Source of the DNA: an uncultured Nostocoides sp.
Lineage (GTDB): Bacteria > Actinomycetota > Actinomycetes > Actinomycetales > Dermatophilaceae
NCBI GenBank assembly: GCA_937873315.1
Contig: CALMQX010000042.1
Location: forward strand, 1 to 64,000
Length of the DNA stretch: 64,000 nucleotides
Reading direction: 5' to 3'
In this document: in pieces, positions 56,982 through 64,000 of the stretch
Layout: every line of letters starts with the position of its first letter
How positions within the stretch are numbered: the stretch's first letter is position 1
Notes under the pieces: generated by a model
What the model saw: the letters and a program-made list of their open reading frames with translations, nothing else
Told to the model about the DNA's origin: nothing
Databases searched by the model: none
Program-made: the position numbers and the translations under genes

Positions 56982-57077
56982 CATGGCCTCCTTGTGGCAG
57001 ACGCGCCACCCTGGCGCGCCGTGCCCAGAGCCTAGCGGCGAACCCTTGCCAGCCGGGTCTGCTGAGAGGATAAGCGC

Positions 57078-57419
57078 ATGTCTGAGCACCGCACCCGCAG
57101 CCTTGATGCCTTCACCCACCCGCTGGAGCACGCGGCGTATGCCGCCGACGAGGTCGTGGCGGGCGCGCCCACCATCGGCGCCACGGCCTTTGGCGAGCTC
57201 GGCGAGGTCGAGGTGGGGATCTGGGAGATGACCGAAGGTGTCGCGCACGATACCGAGGTGGAAGAGCTCTTTGTGGTCCTGCGCGGTGCCGGGTCCGTGG
57301 CCTTCGAGGACGGCGAGGTCATCGACCTCCATCCCGGCAGCGTGGTCCGGCTGCGGGCCGGAGAGCGCACGACGTGGACCATCACGCAGACGCTGCGCAA
57401 GGTCTACATCGCTGGCTGA
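57078..57419 (+). CDS. Small cupin-domain protein
   Basis: This 113-residue protein is a single beta-barrel with VEVGIWEMTEGVAHDTEVEELFVVLRGAGSV, DGEVIDLHPGSVVRL and ERTTWTITQTLRKVYI. The usual H-x-H pair is reduced to one His in motif 1, with Glu residues present, so metal binding is uncertain. It diverges from the FAD oxidoreductase, and similar pairs occur in amine catabolism, suggesting a linked role. GAGAGGA precedes the ATG. Confidence 0.82.
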   Translation: MSEHRTRSLDAFTHPLEHAAYAADEVVAGAPTIGATAFGELGEVEVGIWEMTEGVAHDTEVEELFVVLRGAGSVAFEDGEVIDLHPGSVVRLRAGERTTWTITQTLRKVYIAG

Positions 57420-57510
57420 ATCCGGCAGAGCCTGGCAGAGCGCGGACTACGGCTGGAGTGCAGCGCGCTCTGCGATCTCGAAGGATGCCTGGTCGATGCA
57501 AGAAATGAGA

Positions 57511-57550
57511 AAGGGCCTCTGACCCACGTTTCCGCAGGTCAGAGGCCCTT
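57511..57550 (-). terminator. Intrinsic terminator of tRNA-Asn
   Basis: A 14-bp perfect stem (arm AAGGGCCTCTGACC) with a 12-nt loop is followed on the reverse strand by TTTCTCATTTCTT, a usable T-rich tract. Confidence 0.85.
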
Positions 57551-57553
57551 CAC

Positions 57554-57629
<76 letters not shown>

Positions 57630-57729
57630 AAGGCCACCACAGGATCGCTGCGGTAGCGCCCGGCAACGATAGCAAATCCAGGGGCTGGGTACGAAACCGG
57701 ACCCGGGCCGCCAGGGCAACCACGCTTGC

Positions 57730-58404
57730 TCAGGCGTCGGCGCCCGCAACGTCGCCCGCGGGTGCTCCGACATTCCACGAGGTCAGGCGCCACCCCCGAG
57801 CACCCTCGACCACCTCTGACCAGTGGCAGTTACCGAAACCACCGAGCACCCGCCAGGCCAGGTCGAGGTCCAGATCGAGCACTGCCGAGGCGATGCACCG
57901 GCCTGCCACGCCATGCGTCACGAGGACGGCACACTCCCCCGGTGCCAGTTCCGCCACGATCTCGCCCACGGCCTCAGAGCATCGAGCCAGGACCTCAGCG
58001 AGGTTCTCCCCCGTGTGTCCCCGTCGTAGATCCTCCCCCGCGAGCACAGCAGCCCGCAGCTCGGGATCACGCTCCTTCACCTGCTGCGAGGTCAACCCCT
58101 GCCACTGCCCGGCATGGATCTCGCGCAGCCGCGGATCGAGCGCAACAGGTATGCCGGTCGCCCACGAAATGGCAGCGGCGGTATCGCGGGCTCGGCTCAG
58201 GTCCGAGGAAACGATTCGTTGGGGCGCTAGTGCGGCAACCAGGGGCGCCATCGCCGTGGCTTGGGCTCGGCCACGATCCGAAAGTGGCGAGTCAAGCTGG
58301 CCCTGCCAGACGCCTGCGGCGTTATCCCAGGTCTCCCCGTGCCGGACGATGACCAGCCGCCGCGGCGGCCCGGTCAGGGTGTGGATCGCGGAGAAGAGCG
58401 TCAC
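57730..58404 (-). CDS. Histidine phosphatase family protein
   Basis: This 224-residue phosphoglycerate-mutase-like phosphatase has the catalytic LVIVRHGETWDN, RIVSSDLSRARDTA, the acidic residue in LREIHAGQWQG and the second His in AVLVTHGVAGR. Its place after rsfS and nadD matches actinobacterial glucosyl-3-phosphoglycerate phosphatase genes, which is a plausible activity. The GTG start overlaps the rsfS stop as GTGA. Confidence 0.9.
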   Translation of the reverse strand: MTLFSAIHTLTGPPRRLVIVRHGETWDNAAGVWQGQLDSPLSDRGRAQATAMAPLVAALAPQRIVSSDLSRARDTAAAISWATGIPVALDPRLREIHAGQWQGLTSQQVKERDPELRAAVLAGEDLRRGHTGENLAEVLARCSEAVGEIVAELAPGECAVLVTHGVAGRCIASAVLDLDLDLAWRVLGGFGNCHWSEVVEGARGWRLTSWNVGAPAGDVAGADA

Positions 58405-58781
58405 CGCCCGCCCTGGTCCGTCCCGACGACGCCAAGGTCGATCTCAGGGCAGTCGCGCCACAGGCGGGCTAGGTCGTAGAAGGCGCGCTCCTCATCGTGC
58501 TGAACGTGAACGACGACATCCGCGAAGTCGATCAGCACCCAGCGACCCTCGCGCTGGCCCTCACGCCGAACGGGCTTTGCGCCGAGTTCGCGCAAGGCGT
58601 CCTCGACCTCATCAACGATCGCGCCGACTTGGCGCTCGGACTCGGCCGAAATAATGACGAAGATGTCGGTGATCGCCAACTGCTCGGAGACGTCGATGCC
58701 GACGATGGAGGTCGCGAGTTTGTCGGCACCGGCCGCGGCGGCGGCCTGGGCGAGCTGGATCGAACGGTCGGTGGCGGTCAT
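58401..58781 (-). CDS. rsfS: Ribosome silencing factor
   Basis: This 126-residue protein of the RsfS/Iojap family has VGIDVSEQLAITDIFVIISAESERQVGAIVDEVED, GQREGRWVLIDFADVVVHV and EERAFYDLARLW. It binds L14 on the 50S subunit and blocks subunit joining when nutrients are scarce. The ATG overlaps the nadD stop by one base (TGATG). Confidence 0.95.
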   Translation of the reverse strand: MTATDRSIQLAQAAAAAGADKLATSIVGIDVSEQLAITDIFVIISAESERQVGAIVDEVEDALRELGAKPVRREGQREGRWVLIDFADVVVHVQHDEERAFYDLARLWRDCPEIDLGVVGTDQGGR

Positions 58782-59392
58782 CAGGAGTCCTTGGGTTTCG
58801 CGGCGGACGAGGAGCCCGCGGCATACAGATCGTGCTTAGAGATGTACTGCACCACGCCGTCGGGGACGAGGTACCAGATGGGCTCGCCCGCCCGCACCCG
58901 CTCGCGGCAGTCGGTGGAGGAGATGGCCATGGCGGGCACCTCTTGCAGACTGACGCGCTCGGCGGGGAGGCCGGATTCGGAGAGGACGTAGCCGGGCCTG
59001 GTGACGCCGATGAAGTGGGCCAGATCCCAGAGTTCGTCGGCGTCCTTCCAGCTGAGGATCTGCGCGAGGGCATCGGCCCCGGTGATGAAGAAGAGCTCGG
59101 CTTCAGGCCGCTGCACACGCAGATCCCGCAGCGTGTCGATGGTGTAGGTGGGTCCGTCCCGGTCGATGTCGACCCGGCTCACGGTGAACCGCGGATTTGA
59201 TGCGGTGGCAATCACGGTCATGAGGTAGCGGTGCTCTGCAGGAGCCACCACCCGCCCCGACTTCTGCCAGGGCTGCCCCGTCGGCACGAAGACGACCTCG
59301 TCGAGGTCGAACTGTGCCTGCACCTCCGAGGCCGCCACGAGGTGACCGTGGTGGATGGGGTCGAAGGTTCCACCCATGACCCCGAGGCGCAT
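58781..59392 (-). CDS. nadD: Nicotinate-nucleotide adenylyltransferase
   Basis: This 203-residue enzyme makes deamido-NAD from nicotinate mononucleotide and ATP. The nucleotidyltransferase motifs [15 protein letters not shown] and [15 protein letters not shown] are intact. Between them are VPTGQPWQK and [15 protein letters not shown]. The ATG is at 59392, 17 bases after the small His-rich gene stop. It forms a unit with rsfS and the phosphatase. Confidence 0.95.
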   Translation of the reverse strand: MRLGVMGGTFDPIHHGHLVAASEVQAQFDLDEVVFVPTGQPWQKSGRVVAPAEHRYLMTVIATASNPRFTVSRVDIDRDGPTYTIDTLRDLRVQRPEAELFFITGADALAQILSWKDADELWDLAHFIGVTRPGYVLSESGLPAERVSLQEVPAMAISSTDCRERVRAGEPIWYLVPDGVVQYISKHDLYAAGSSSAAKPKDS

Positions 59393-59409
59393 GCGGTATG
59401 CCGCGTGCG

Positions 59410-59625
59410 TCAGTGGCCGTGGCCGTCGGCGCCGTGCGCGTCGGTGCCGTGGGCGTGACCCTCACCGTGCGGACGGGCGTACTTCTGCGCCGTCCCCCGG
59501 AAGGACCAGGTGAGCGCCAGCAGCAGCGCAAAAGCGACCAGCGCGATGACGCCGAACATGTACGCGGGCATCGGGAGCTCGTTGTGGACCTCTTCGGCCG
59601 CGAGCAGGGCAACAGACGTCGTCAT
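59410..59625 (-). CDS. Small His-tailed single-span membrane protein
   Basis: This 71-residue protein has one membrane helix (about residues 21-43; [21 protein letters not shown]). The soluble tail ends [19 protein letters not shown], with eight histidines that may bind metal. I recall similar proteins upstream of nadD in related genera but no function. It is probably cotranscribed with nadD. Confidence 0.72.
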   Translation of the reverse strand: MTTSVALLAAEEVHNELPMPAYMFGVIALVAFALLLALTWSFRGTAQKYARPHGEGHAHGTDAHGADGHGH

Positions 59626-60082
59626 GACGAACAGACTACCGCCCCGTTGTCCACCAGGTTCGTCCACATGGCTGTGGACGAACCGGCTTTTCCGCAAGGC
59701 GCTCTGTGGATGACCATGTGCGTGCTTTTTTCACTCGGCAAATGTGACGGATGTGGTTGCGCCTCAACATTTTCCAGACTAGACATGGCGTTGCCGCCAC
59801 ACCCTCAGCTCGCTTGCCGAGGGATGGGTGCGGGGGTAGGCAGCACGGATAACGGCACGTCGACCTTGCGAGCGACGACGCAGACGCGCCGCGACCGGCT
59901 TCCTGAGTCGAAGTCCGCCCCGGTTCAACCGGGTCGGCGCCACAGTCGCGTGGCAAACCCGCCTCCCTTACGGAGACTGGTCGGACCGACTCACGCGGTG
60001 TTCCTCCGCCTCAAGCGAGGACACGAGGGCCTCTGACTCATACTCAGGGGCCCTCGGTCGTCACTGCCCTAGGCTTTCGACC
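59626..60082. other. Non-coding stretch between the His-tailed gene and the glycosyltransferase
   Basis: This 457-base stretch has no gene I can support. It contains an inverted repeat with 12-base arms GGTTCGTCCACA and TGTGGACGAACC around TGGC (59657-59684). A short AT-richer patch with a T6 run lies around 59727-59780. A hairpin is at 60024-60056, and TAGGCT at 60070-60075 is 7 nt before the glycosyltransferase ATG. Reading frames here have poor codon structure. Confidence 0.5.
60024..60056 (+). terminator. Hairpin upstream of the glycosyltransferase promoter
   Basis: A 13-bp stem with one G-T pair (arms from CGAGGGCC and GGGCCCTCG) and a 7-nt loop. It would insulate the promoter at 60070 from upstream transcription. 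Confidence 0.5.
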
Positions 60083-61069
60083 ATGTCTCGCCCCGACGTC
60101 GCCGTGAGCGTCGTGATTCCGATGTTCAACGAGGAGGCGGTGCTGCCCATCCTCGTTGAGCGATTGCGGCCACTGGCCGATGGCTGGGGGCGGCCCTACG
60201 AAATCGTGGCAGTCGATGACGGTTCGTCGGATGCCACGGCCGTGCTCCTCCAGCGATTCCGCCGCGAGTGGCCCGAGCTCCGGGTGCTCCGGTTGCGGGC
60301 CAACGCCGGGCACCAGGCTGCGATCTCCGCGGGCTTGGACCATGCGCGCGGCGCCTATGTGGTGACCTTGGACGCCGACCTCCAGGATCCGCCCGAAGTC
60401 ATTGCCCAGATGCTCGCGGTCGCTGATCGCGACCAGGTCGATGTCGTGTACGGCATTCGCGAGGATCGATCCAGCGACTCGTGGTTCAAGCGGACCAGCG
60501 CCCACCTGTTCTATCGCGGCATTACGGCGCTCTCGGAGACCAGTGCACCGCCCCATGCGGGCGACTTCCGGCTGATGTCGCGGGCCACCGTCGACGCGGT
60601 CAGCGCTCTGCCGGAACACGGCCGCGTCTTGCGCTTCGTCGTCCCGGCCCTGGGGTTCCCATCGGCAAGCGTCGGGTACACCAGGGCGCAGCGCGCGGCC
60701 GGCACCTCGAAGTACCCCCTGGGCAAGATGATCCGGCTGTCTCTGGATAGCGTCACGGGCTTCTCAATTGCACCCTTGCGCTTCGCCACCTGGATCGGGC
60801 TACTCGGCGGGCTGGCTGCCCTGGGGGTGCTCGGGTATGCCGTTATCTCCCAGTTGGTCGGACATACCGTGCCCGGCTGGACTTCGACGGTGGTGATCGT
60901 CGCGGCGATGGGCGCCTTTCAACTCCTGGCGCTGGGAATCCTCGGTGAGTACGTCGGCCGCATGTATGCCGCCCAGCAAGCGCGACCGACCTACTTCATC
61001 GCCTATGACTCCCTGCAAGTCCCCCACGGTCGTGACGGCACTCCGAGTCCCCCAAGTCAGTCCTCCTAG
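60083..61069 (+). CDS. GT2 glycosyltransferase, polyprenyl-phosphate-sugar synthase type
   Basis: This 328-residue protein has a GT-A domain (about 1-220): VSVVIPMFNEEAVLP, IVAVDDGSSDATA, and the metal motif LDADLQDPPE. Two C-terminal membrane helices follow (about 233-255 and 270-292; WIGLLGGLAALGVLGYAVI and TVVIVAAMGAFQLLALGILG). This layout is shared by GtrB/ArnC/dolichol-phosphate-mannose-synthase-like enzymes that load a sugar on a lipid phosphate at the inner membrane face. The sugar is unknown. It is predicted leaderless (TAGGCT, 7 nt, ATG). Confidence 0.9.
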   Translation: MSRPDVAVSVVIPMFNEEAVLPILVERLRPLADGWGRPYEIVAVDDGSSDATAVLLQRFRREWPELRVLRLRANAGHQAAISAGLDHARGAYVVTLDADLQDPPEVIAQMLAVADRDQVDVVYGIREDRSSDSWFKRTSAHLFYRGITALSETSAPPHAGDFRLMSRATVDAVSALPEHGRVLRFVVPALGFPSASVGYTRAQRAAGTSKYPLGKMIRLSLDSVTGFSIAPLRFATWIGLLGGLAALGVLGYAVISQLVGHTVPGWTSTVVIVAAMGAFQLLALGILGEYVGRMYAAQQARPTYFIAYDSLQVPHGRDGTPSPPSQSS

Positions 61070-61135
61070 TCACCGCGCTCAATCGCCACGTCCCCGCCAA
61101 GCAAATCCCCCCAGTACGGGGCACCTCTCTCTCGC

Positions 61136-61204
61136 GAGGTGGTGATTGCGTCGTACTGAGGGCGAGAATCCGCGCCGCCCTCAGTACGACGCAATCACCA
61201 CCTC
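61136..61204. repeat. Perfect 29-bp inverted repeat between convergent genes
   Basis: The left arm 61136-61164 and right arm 61176-61204 are exactly complementary over 29 bases with an 11-nt loop (AGAATCCGCGC). It lies 66 bases past the glycosyltransferase stop and 58 before the proA stop. It is a strong bidirectional terminator candidate, but the stem is unusually long. Confidence 0.9.
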
Positions 61205-61262
61205 ATCGGGAGTAGGGGTCACCACCGCTGCGGTCTGGCCACCAGCGGGCATCGCCTGGGGT

Positions 61263-62522
61263 TTAGCCCCGAATCTGACCGTCGCCCTCGACGACCCACT
61301 TGGTGGTGGTCAGTTCCGGCAGCGCCATCGGCCCACGAGCGTGCAACTTCTGGGTCGAGATCCCGATCTCTGCGCCGAAGCCGAACTCGCCGCCGTCGGT
61401 GAACCGTGTGCTCGCGTTGACCATGACTGCCGCCGCATCGACTTCGGCCACAAAGCGACGCGCCGCCGCCCGATCCTCGGTGATGATCGCCTCGGTGTGG
61501 CCCGAGCCATGCCGCGCGATGTGGTCGATGGCGGCATCGAGGTCGTCCACCACCCGCACGTTCATCTCCAGCGAGTGCCACTCGGTGTCGAAATCGGCCT
61601 CGGAGGCTTCCTTATAAGGCACTCCAATGGACCGCGCCACGACCTCCGCTCGATCCCCCGCGTGCAGCACCACCCCGGCCTCATGGAGCGCCGTCAGAGC
61701 CTTCGGCAGGAAGCTCCCCGCCAGGTCCTCATGCACGAGCAAGGTTTCGGCAGCATTGCACACGCTCGGCCGGTGGGTCTTGGCATTCACCGCGATGGCT
61801 ACTGCCTTGGCGACATCGGCCGCCAGGTCCACATACACATGGCAAATCCCGATTCCGGTCTCGATGACCGGCACCGTCGACCCCGTGACCACGGCCTGGA
61901 TGAGCTCGGCTCCGCCCCGCGGAATCAACAGGTCGACCTGACCACGCGCGGTCATGAGCTCAGCCACCACCTCATGGCCTCCCTCGAGCAGTCCGATCGC
62001 GTCAGCCGGAATGCCGTGACCCTCCAGCGCCGCTCGCATCACCTCGACCAGGGCGCGATTCGTCGAGGAGGCCGCCGAGCCACCCCGCAGGATGACCGCA
62101 TTGCCCGACTTCAAGCCGAGCCCGGCGGCATCCACGGTGACATTGGGGCGGGCCTCGTAGATCATCCCCACCACGCCCATGGGCACCCGGATCTGGCGGA
62201 TCTGGAGGCCATTGGCCAGGGTCGAGCCGCGCACCACCTCGCCGACCGGATCCGGCAGCGCCGCGACATCTCGCAGCGCCTGGGCCACCGCAGCGACGCG
62301 ATCGGCGTCCAGCCGAAGCCGGTCCTGGAGCGACTCGGCCATCCCGGCAGCCTGCCCGCGCGCCAGGTCTTCGGCATTGGCCGCGACGATCCGGTCGGTC
62401 GCGGCCAGCACGGCATCGGCCACGACGTGCAGTGCCGCGTCCTTCTCGGCCCGCGAGAGCAACGCCAGGCGTCGGGCCGCGCGGCGGGCGGCGGTGGTGA
62501 GCTCGGTAACGGTCTGCGGCAT
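61263..62522 (-). CDS. proA: Gamma-glutamyl phosphate reductase
   Basis: This 419-residue aldehyde-dehydrogenase-fold enzyme reduces glutamyl 5-phosphate with NADPH in proline synthesis. Motifs are [21 protein letters not shown], the catalytic Cys in [30 protein letters not shown] and [26 protein letters not shown]. The ATG at 62522 is 7 nt after TAGGCT, so it is predicted leaderless. It is on the same strand as proB but separated by the divergent pdxY. Confidence 0.96.
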   Translation of the reverse strand: MPQTVTELTTAARRAARRLALLSRAEKDAALHVVADAVLAATDRIVAANAEDLARGQAAGMAESLQDRLRLDADRVAAVAQALRDVAALPDPVGEVVRGSTLANGLQIRQIRVPMGVVGMIYEARPNVTVDAAGLGLKSGNAVILRGGSAASSTNRALVEVMRAALEGHGIPADAIGLLEGGHEVVAELMTARGQVDLLIPRGGAELIQAVVTGSTVPVIETGIGICHVYVDLAADVAKAVAIAVNAKTHRPSVCNAAETLLVHEDLAGSFLPKALTALHEAGVVLHAGDRAEVVARSIGVPYKEASEADFDTEWHSLEMNVRVVDDLDAAIDHIARHGSGHTEAIITEDRAAARRFVAEVDAAAVMVNASTRFTDGGEFGFGAEIGISTQKLHARGPMALPELTTTKWVVEGDGQIRG

Positions 62523-62529
62523 ACGGTCA

Positions 62530-62539
62530 AGCCTAGAAT
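62530..62539. promoter_or_regulatory. Overlapping divergent -10 boxes of proA and pdxY
   Basis: Reverse TAGGCT (62535-62530) is 7 nt before the proA ATG. Forward TAGAAT (62534-62539) is 7 nt before the pdxY GTG. They share bases 62534-62535, and each -35 region falls in the opposite gene. Confidence 0.6.
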
Positions 62540-62546
62540 GCCGAAG

Positions 62547-63401
62547 GTGACGACCATCCTCTCCATCCAGTCCTCGGTGGCCTACGGGCATGTCGGCAAT
62601 AGCGCGGCCGTCTTCCCGATGCAGCGTCTCGGCGTGGAGGTGTGGCCCGTTTACACCGTCCATTTCTCGAATCACACCGGCTACGGCCAATGGCGCGGAC
62701 CTCTGCTCGCGGCCGATGACGTGCGTGAGGTCATCACCGGCGTAGGCGAGCGGGATGCCTTCGGCGAGGTTGACGCGGTGCTCTCGGGCTACCAAGGCGG
62801 TACGCAGATCGGTGACGTGATCCTCGGCGCCGTGGCGCAGGTCAAGGCCGCCAACCCTGCCGCGATCTATGCCTGCGATCCGGTCATGGGAAACGCGAAG
62901 TCCGGCTGTTTCGTGCACCCCGATATCCCGGTCCTGCTGCGGGAGCGGGTGGTCCCGCAGGCAGACCTGATCACCCCCAATCAGTTCGAGCTCGGCTTCC
63001 TCACCGGCACCGACCCCACCGACCTGGAGTCCACGCTGGCCTCCGTGGATGCGGCTCGGGCGATGGGTCCAAGCACGGTGCTGGTCACCTCCGTGCTGCA
63101 ACCAGACCGCCCCGAGGGCACCATCGAGATGCTCGCGGTGCATGGCGAGGGCGCCTGGATCGTGCGCACCGAGCACCTGCCGATCAAGGTCAATGGCTCC
63201 GGAGATGTGACCGCCGCGCTCTTCACCACCCACCTGCTGCAGACCGGCGATCCAGCGCTCGCCCTGGGTCGAACGGCATCATCGGTCTGGGACCTGGTCA
63301 AGCGCACCCTGGACTCCGGACGCCGCGAGCTTCAACTCGTTCAGAGCCAGGATGAGATCGCCAACCCCCGCCTGCAGTTCGAGGTCACCCAGCTGCGCTG
63401 A
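62547..63401 (+). CDS. pdxY: Pyridoxal kinase
   Basis: This 284-residue ribokinase-fold enzyme phosphorylates pyridoxal. It has [74 protein letters not shown] and the anion-hole motif [15 protein letters not shown] chose the GTG at 62547, which lies 7 nt after TAGAAT. An in-frame ATG at 62538 overlaps that box. It is inserted on the opposite strand between proA and proB. Confidence 0.92.
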   Translation: MTTILSIQSSVAYGHVGNSAAVFPMQRLGVEVWPVYTVHFSNHTGYGQWRGPLLAADDVREVITGVGERDAFGEVDAVLSGYQGGTQIGDVILGAVAQVKAANPAAIYACDPVMGNAKSGCFVHPDIPVLLRERVVPQADLITPNQFELGFLTGTDPTDLESTLASVDAARAMGPSTVLVTSVLQPDRPEGTIEMLAVHGEGAWIVRTEHLPIKVNGSGDVTAALFTTHLLQTGDPALALGRTASSVWDLVKRTLDSGRRELQLVQSQDEIANPRLQFEVTQLR

Positions 63402-63409
63402 CGGAGGTT

Positions 63410-64000
63410 TTAGAGCACCGCGAGATGGTCGCGATGGATGACCTCACGCTCGTACGCTGCCCCGAAGGCTGCCGCCAACTCGCGGGTCGAGCGGCCCAGC
63501 ATCCGCGGCAACTCCGCGGATGAGTAGTTCACCAGGCCACGTGCCACCACGGTGCCGTCCGGCGCGCACACGTCGACCGGATCGCCCTCGACGAACTTCC
63601 CGGACACCGAGGTCACACCCGCGGGCAACAATGACTTGCGCCGCACAGTGACCGCCGCCACCGCACCCGCATCGAGCATGAGCCGACCGCGCGCGGTGGT
63701 CGCATACGCCAACCACCGCTTGCGGGATGCCTTGGTGGTCGGCATCGGCGCAAAGATCGTGCCGACGTCCTCCCCCACCAGGCCGATCGACGCGTCTGCC
63801 AGCCGGGTGAGCAGCGTCGGTATGCCGGCCGCGGCCGCGATGCCCGCTGCCTCCACCTTGGTCAGCATGCCACCGCTGCCCACCGAGGAGCCGGTGCCGC
63901 CGATTTGGACAGCAGCCAAATCCTGGGCCGAACCGACGAAGGGGACCCGCGCGGCGCCAGCCACCGAAGGCGGCCCGTCATAGAGTCCGTCCACGTCCGT
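63410..64000 (-). CDS. proB: Glutamate 5-kinase, 5' part outside the window
   Basis: The reverse strand is open from the right edge to the stop at 63410. It covers the C-terminal part of the kinase domain (VDGLYDGPPS, GTGSSVGSGGMLTKVEAAGIAAAAGIPTLL). The PUA domain follows (GRLMLDAGAVAAVTVRRKSLLPAGVTSVSG to the end). ProB phosphorylates glutamate to start proline synthesis and is feedback-inhibited by proline. The N-terminal amino-acid kinase region lies beyond base 64000. Confidence 0.95.
   Translation of the reverse strand, partial: TDVDGLYDGPPSVAGAARVPFVGSAQDLAAVQIGGTGSSVGSGGMLTKVEAAGIAAAAGIPTLLTRLADASIGLVGEDVGTIFAPMPTTKASRKRWLAYATTARGRLMLDAGAVAAVTVRRKSLLPAGVTSVSGKFVEGDPVDVCAPDGTVVARGLVNYSSAELPRMLGRSTRELAAAFGAAYEREVIHRDHLAVL

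Noticed and set aside
59650..59720. Cluster of TGTGGA-like words resembling DnaA boxes
   Set aside because: They are mainly the two arms of one inverted repeat. No dnaA/dnaN neighbourhood or AT-rich unwinding element is present, so an origin is not supported.

Overview
This is a GC-rich actinobacterial chromosome segment. The markers point to Micrococcales, probably the Dermatophilaceae/Intrasporangiaceae group: PriA-type HisA, a GlnA2-GlnE pair, polyphosphate glucokinase, bifunctional RNase H/phosphatase, a FasR-fabD-fabH-acpP-fabF-accD cluster, DUF3052, DUF3145 and DUF2510 proteins. Placement is by gene content and order only. Almost all of it is core genome. I found no CRISPR array, prophage, complete insertion sequence or secondary-metabolite cluster, and no convincing new multi-gene system.

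Layout. 0-5.1 kb: partial MFS transporter, PAS histidine kinase, and the translation cluster infC-rpmI-rplT-rRNA methyltransferase (minus strand). 5.1-11.3 kb: histidine operon hisD-hisC-hisB-unknown-hisH-small membrane protein-priA-sseB-like, tightly coupled by ATGA-type overlaps. 11.5-15.8 kb: glnA2-glnE. 16-25.6 kb: secreted M6 metalloprotease, panB, a septum-formation-like membrane protein, map, ppgK, a metallo-hydrolase, and a pit/DUF47 phosphate pair behind a probable PHO box. 25.6-33.2 kb: RNase P RNA, an RNB ribonuclease, yaaA, metZ with a rhodanese, RNase H/phosphatase, a zinc-ribbon coiled-coil protein, Nif3, tRNA-Val. 33.3-41.2 kb: ahpE, DUF3052, two PH-domain membrane proteins, a broken hydrolase, tpx, fdhD, aceE. 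41.2-45.7 kb: esterase lipoprotein, secreted repeat protein, argG. 45.8-52.4 kb: type II fatty-acid synthesis operon with its PucR/FasR-type regulator. 52.4-57.6 kb: DUF3145, DUF2510, decayed toxin-antitoxin-like genes, STM3941-like protein, tRNA-Met, FAD oxidoreductase, cupin, tRNA-Asn. 57.7-64 kb: phosphatase-rsfS-nadD, a GT2 glycosyltransferase, proA, pdxY and the 3' part of proB. From memory, the 11-52 kb order parallels the Mycobacterium tuberculosis glnA2-glnE-panB ... ahpE-aceE-fabD-accD6 region.

The most notable signals are in DNA architecture. At least fifteen genes carry a TANNNT-like -10 box 6-8 nt (mostly exactly 7) before the start codon, predicting leaderless mRNAs. proA/pdxY and map/SPOR use divergent -10 boxes overlapping by two bases. 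nif3 starts one base after a tRNA-Val discriminator. infC probably starts at AUC. Others are a three-copy palindrome family, a perfect 29-bp inverted repeat, a palindrome before fabD, and a hairpin between acpP and fabF.

Gene decay is visible at four places: an ISL3-type transposase fragment, a hydrolase with a frameshift and a lost cap region, a small HTH-like gene shifted by a 13-bp tandem duplication, and its truncated toxin-like neighbour. A 48-bp tandem duplication has doubled the ribosome-binding site and start of the STM3941-like gene.
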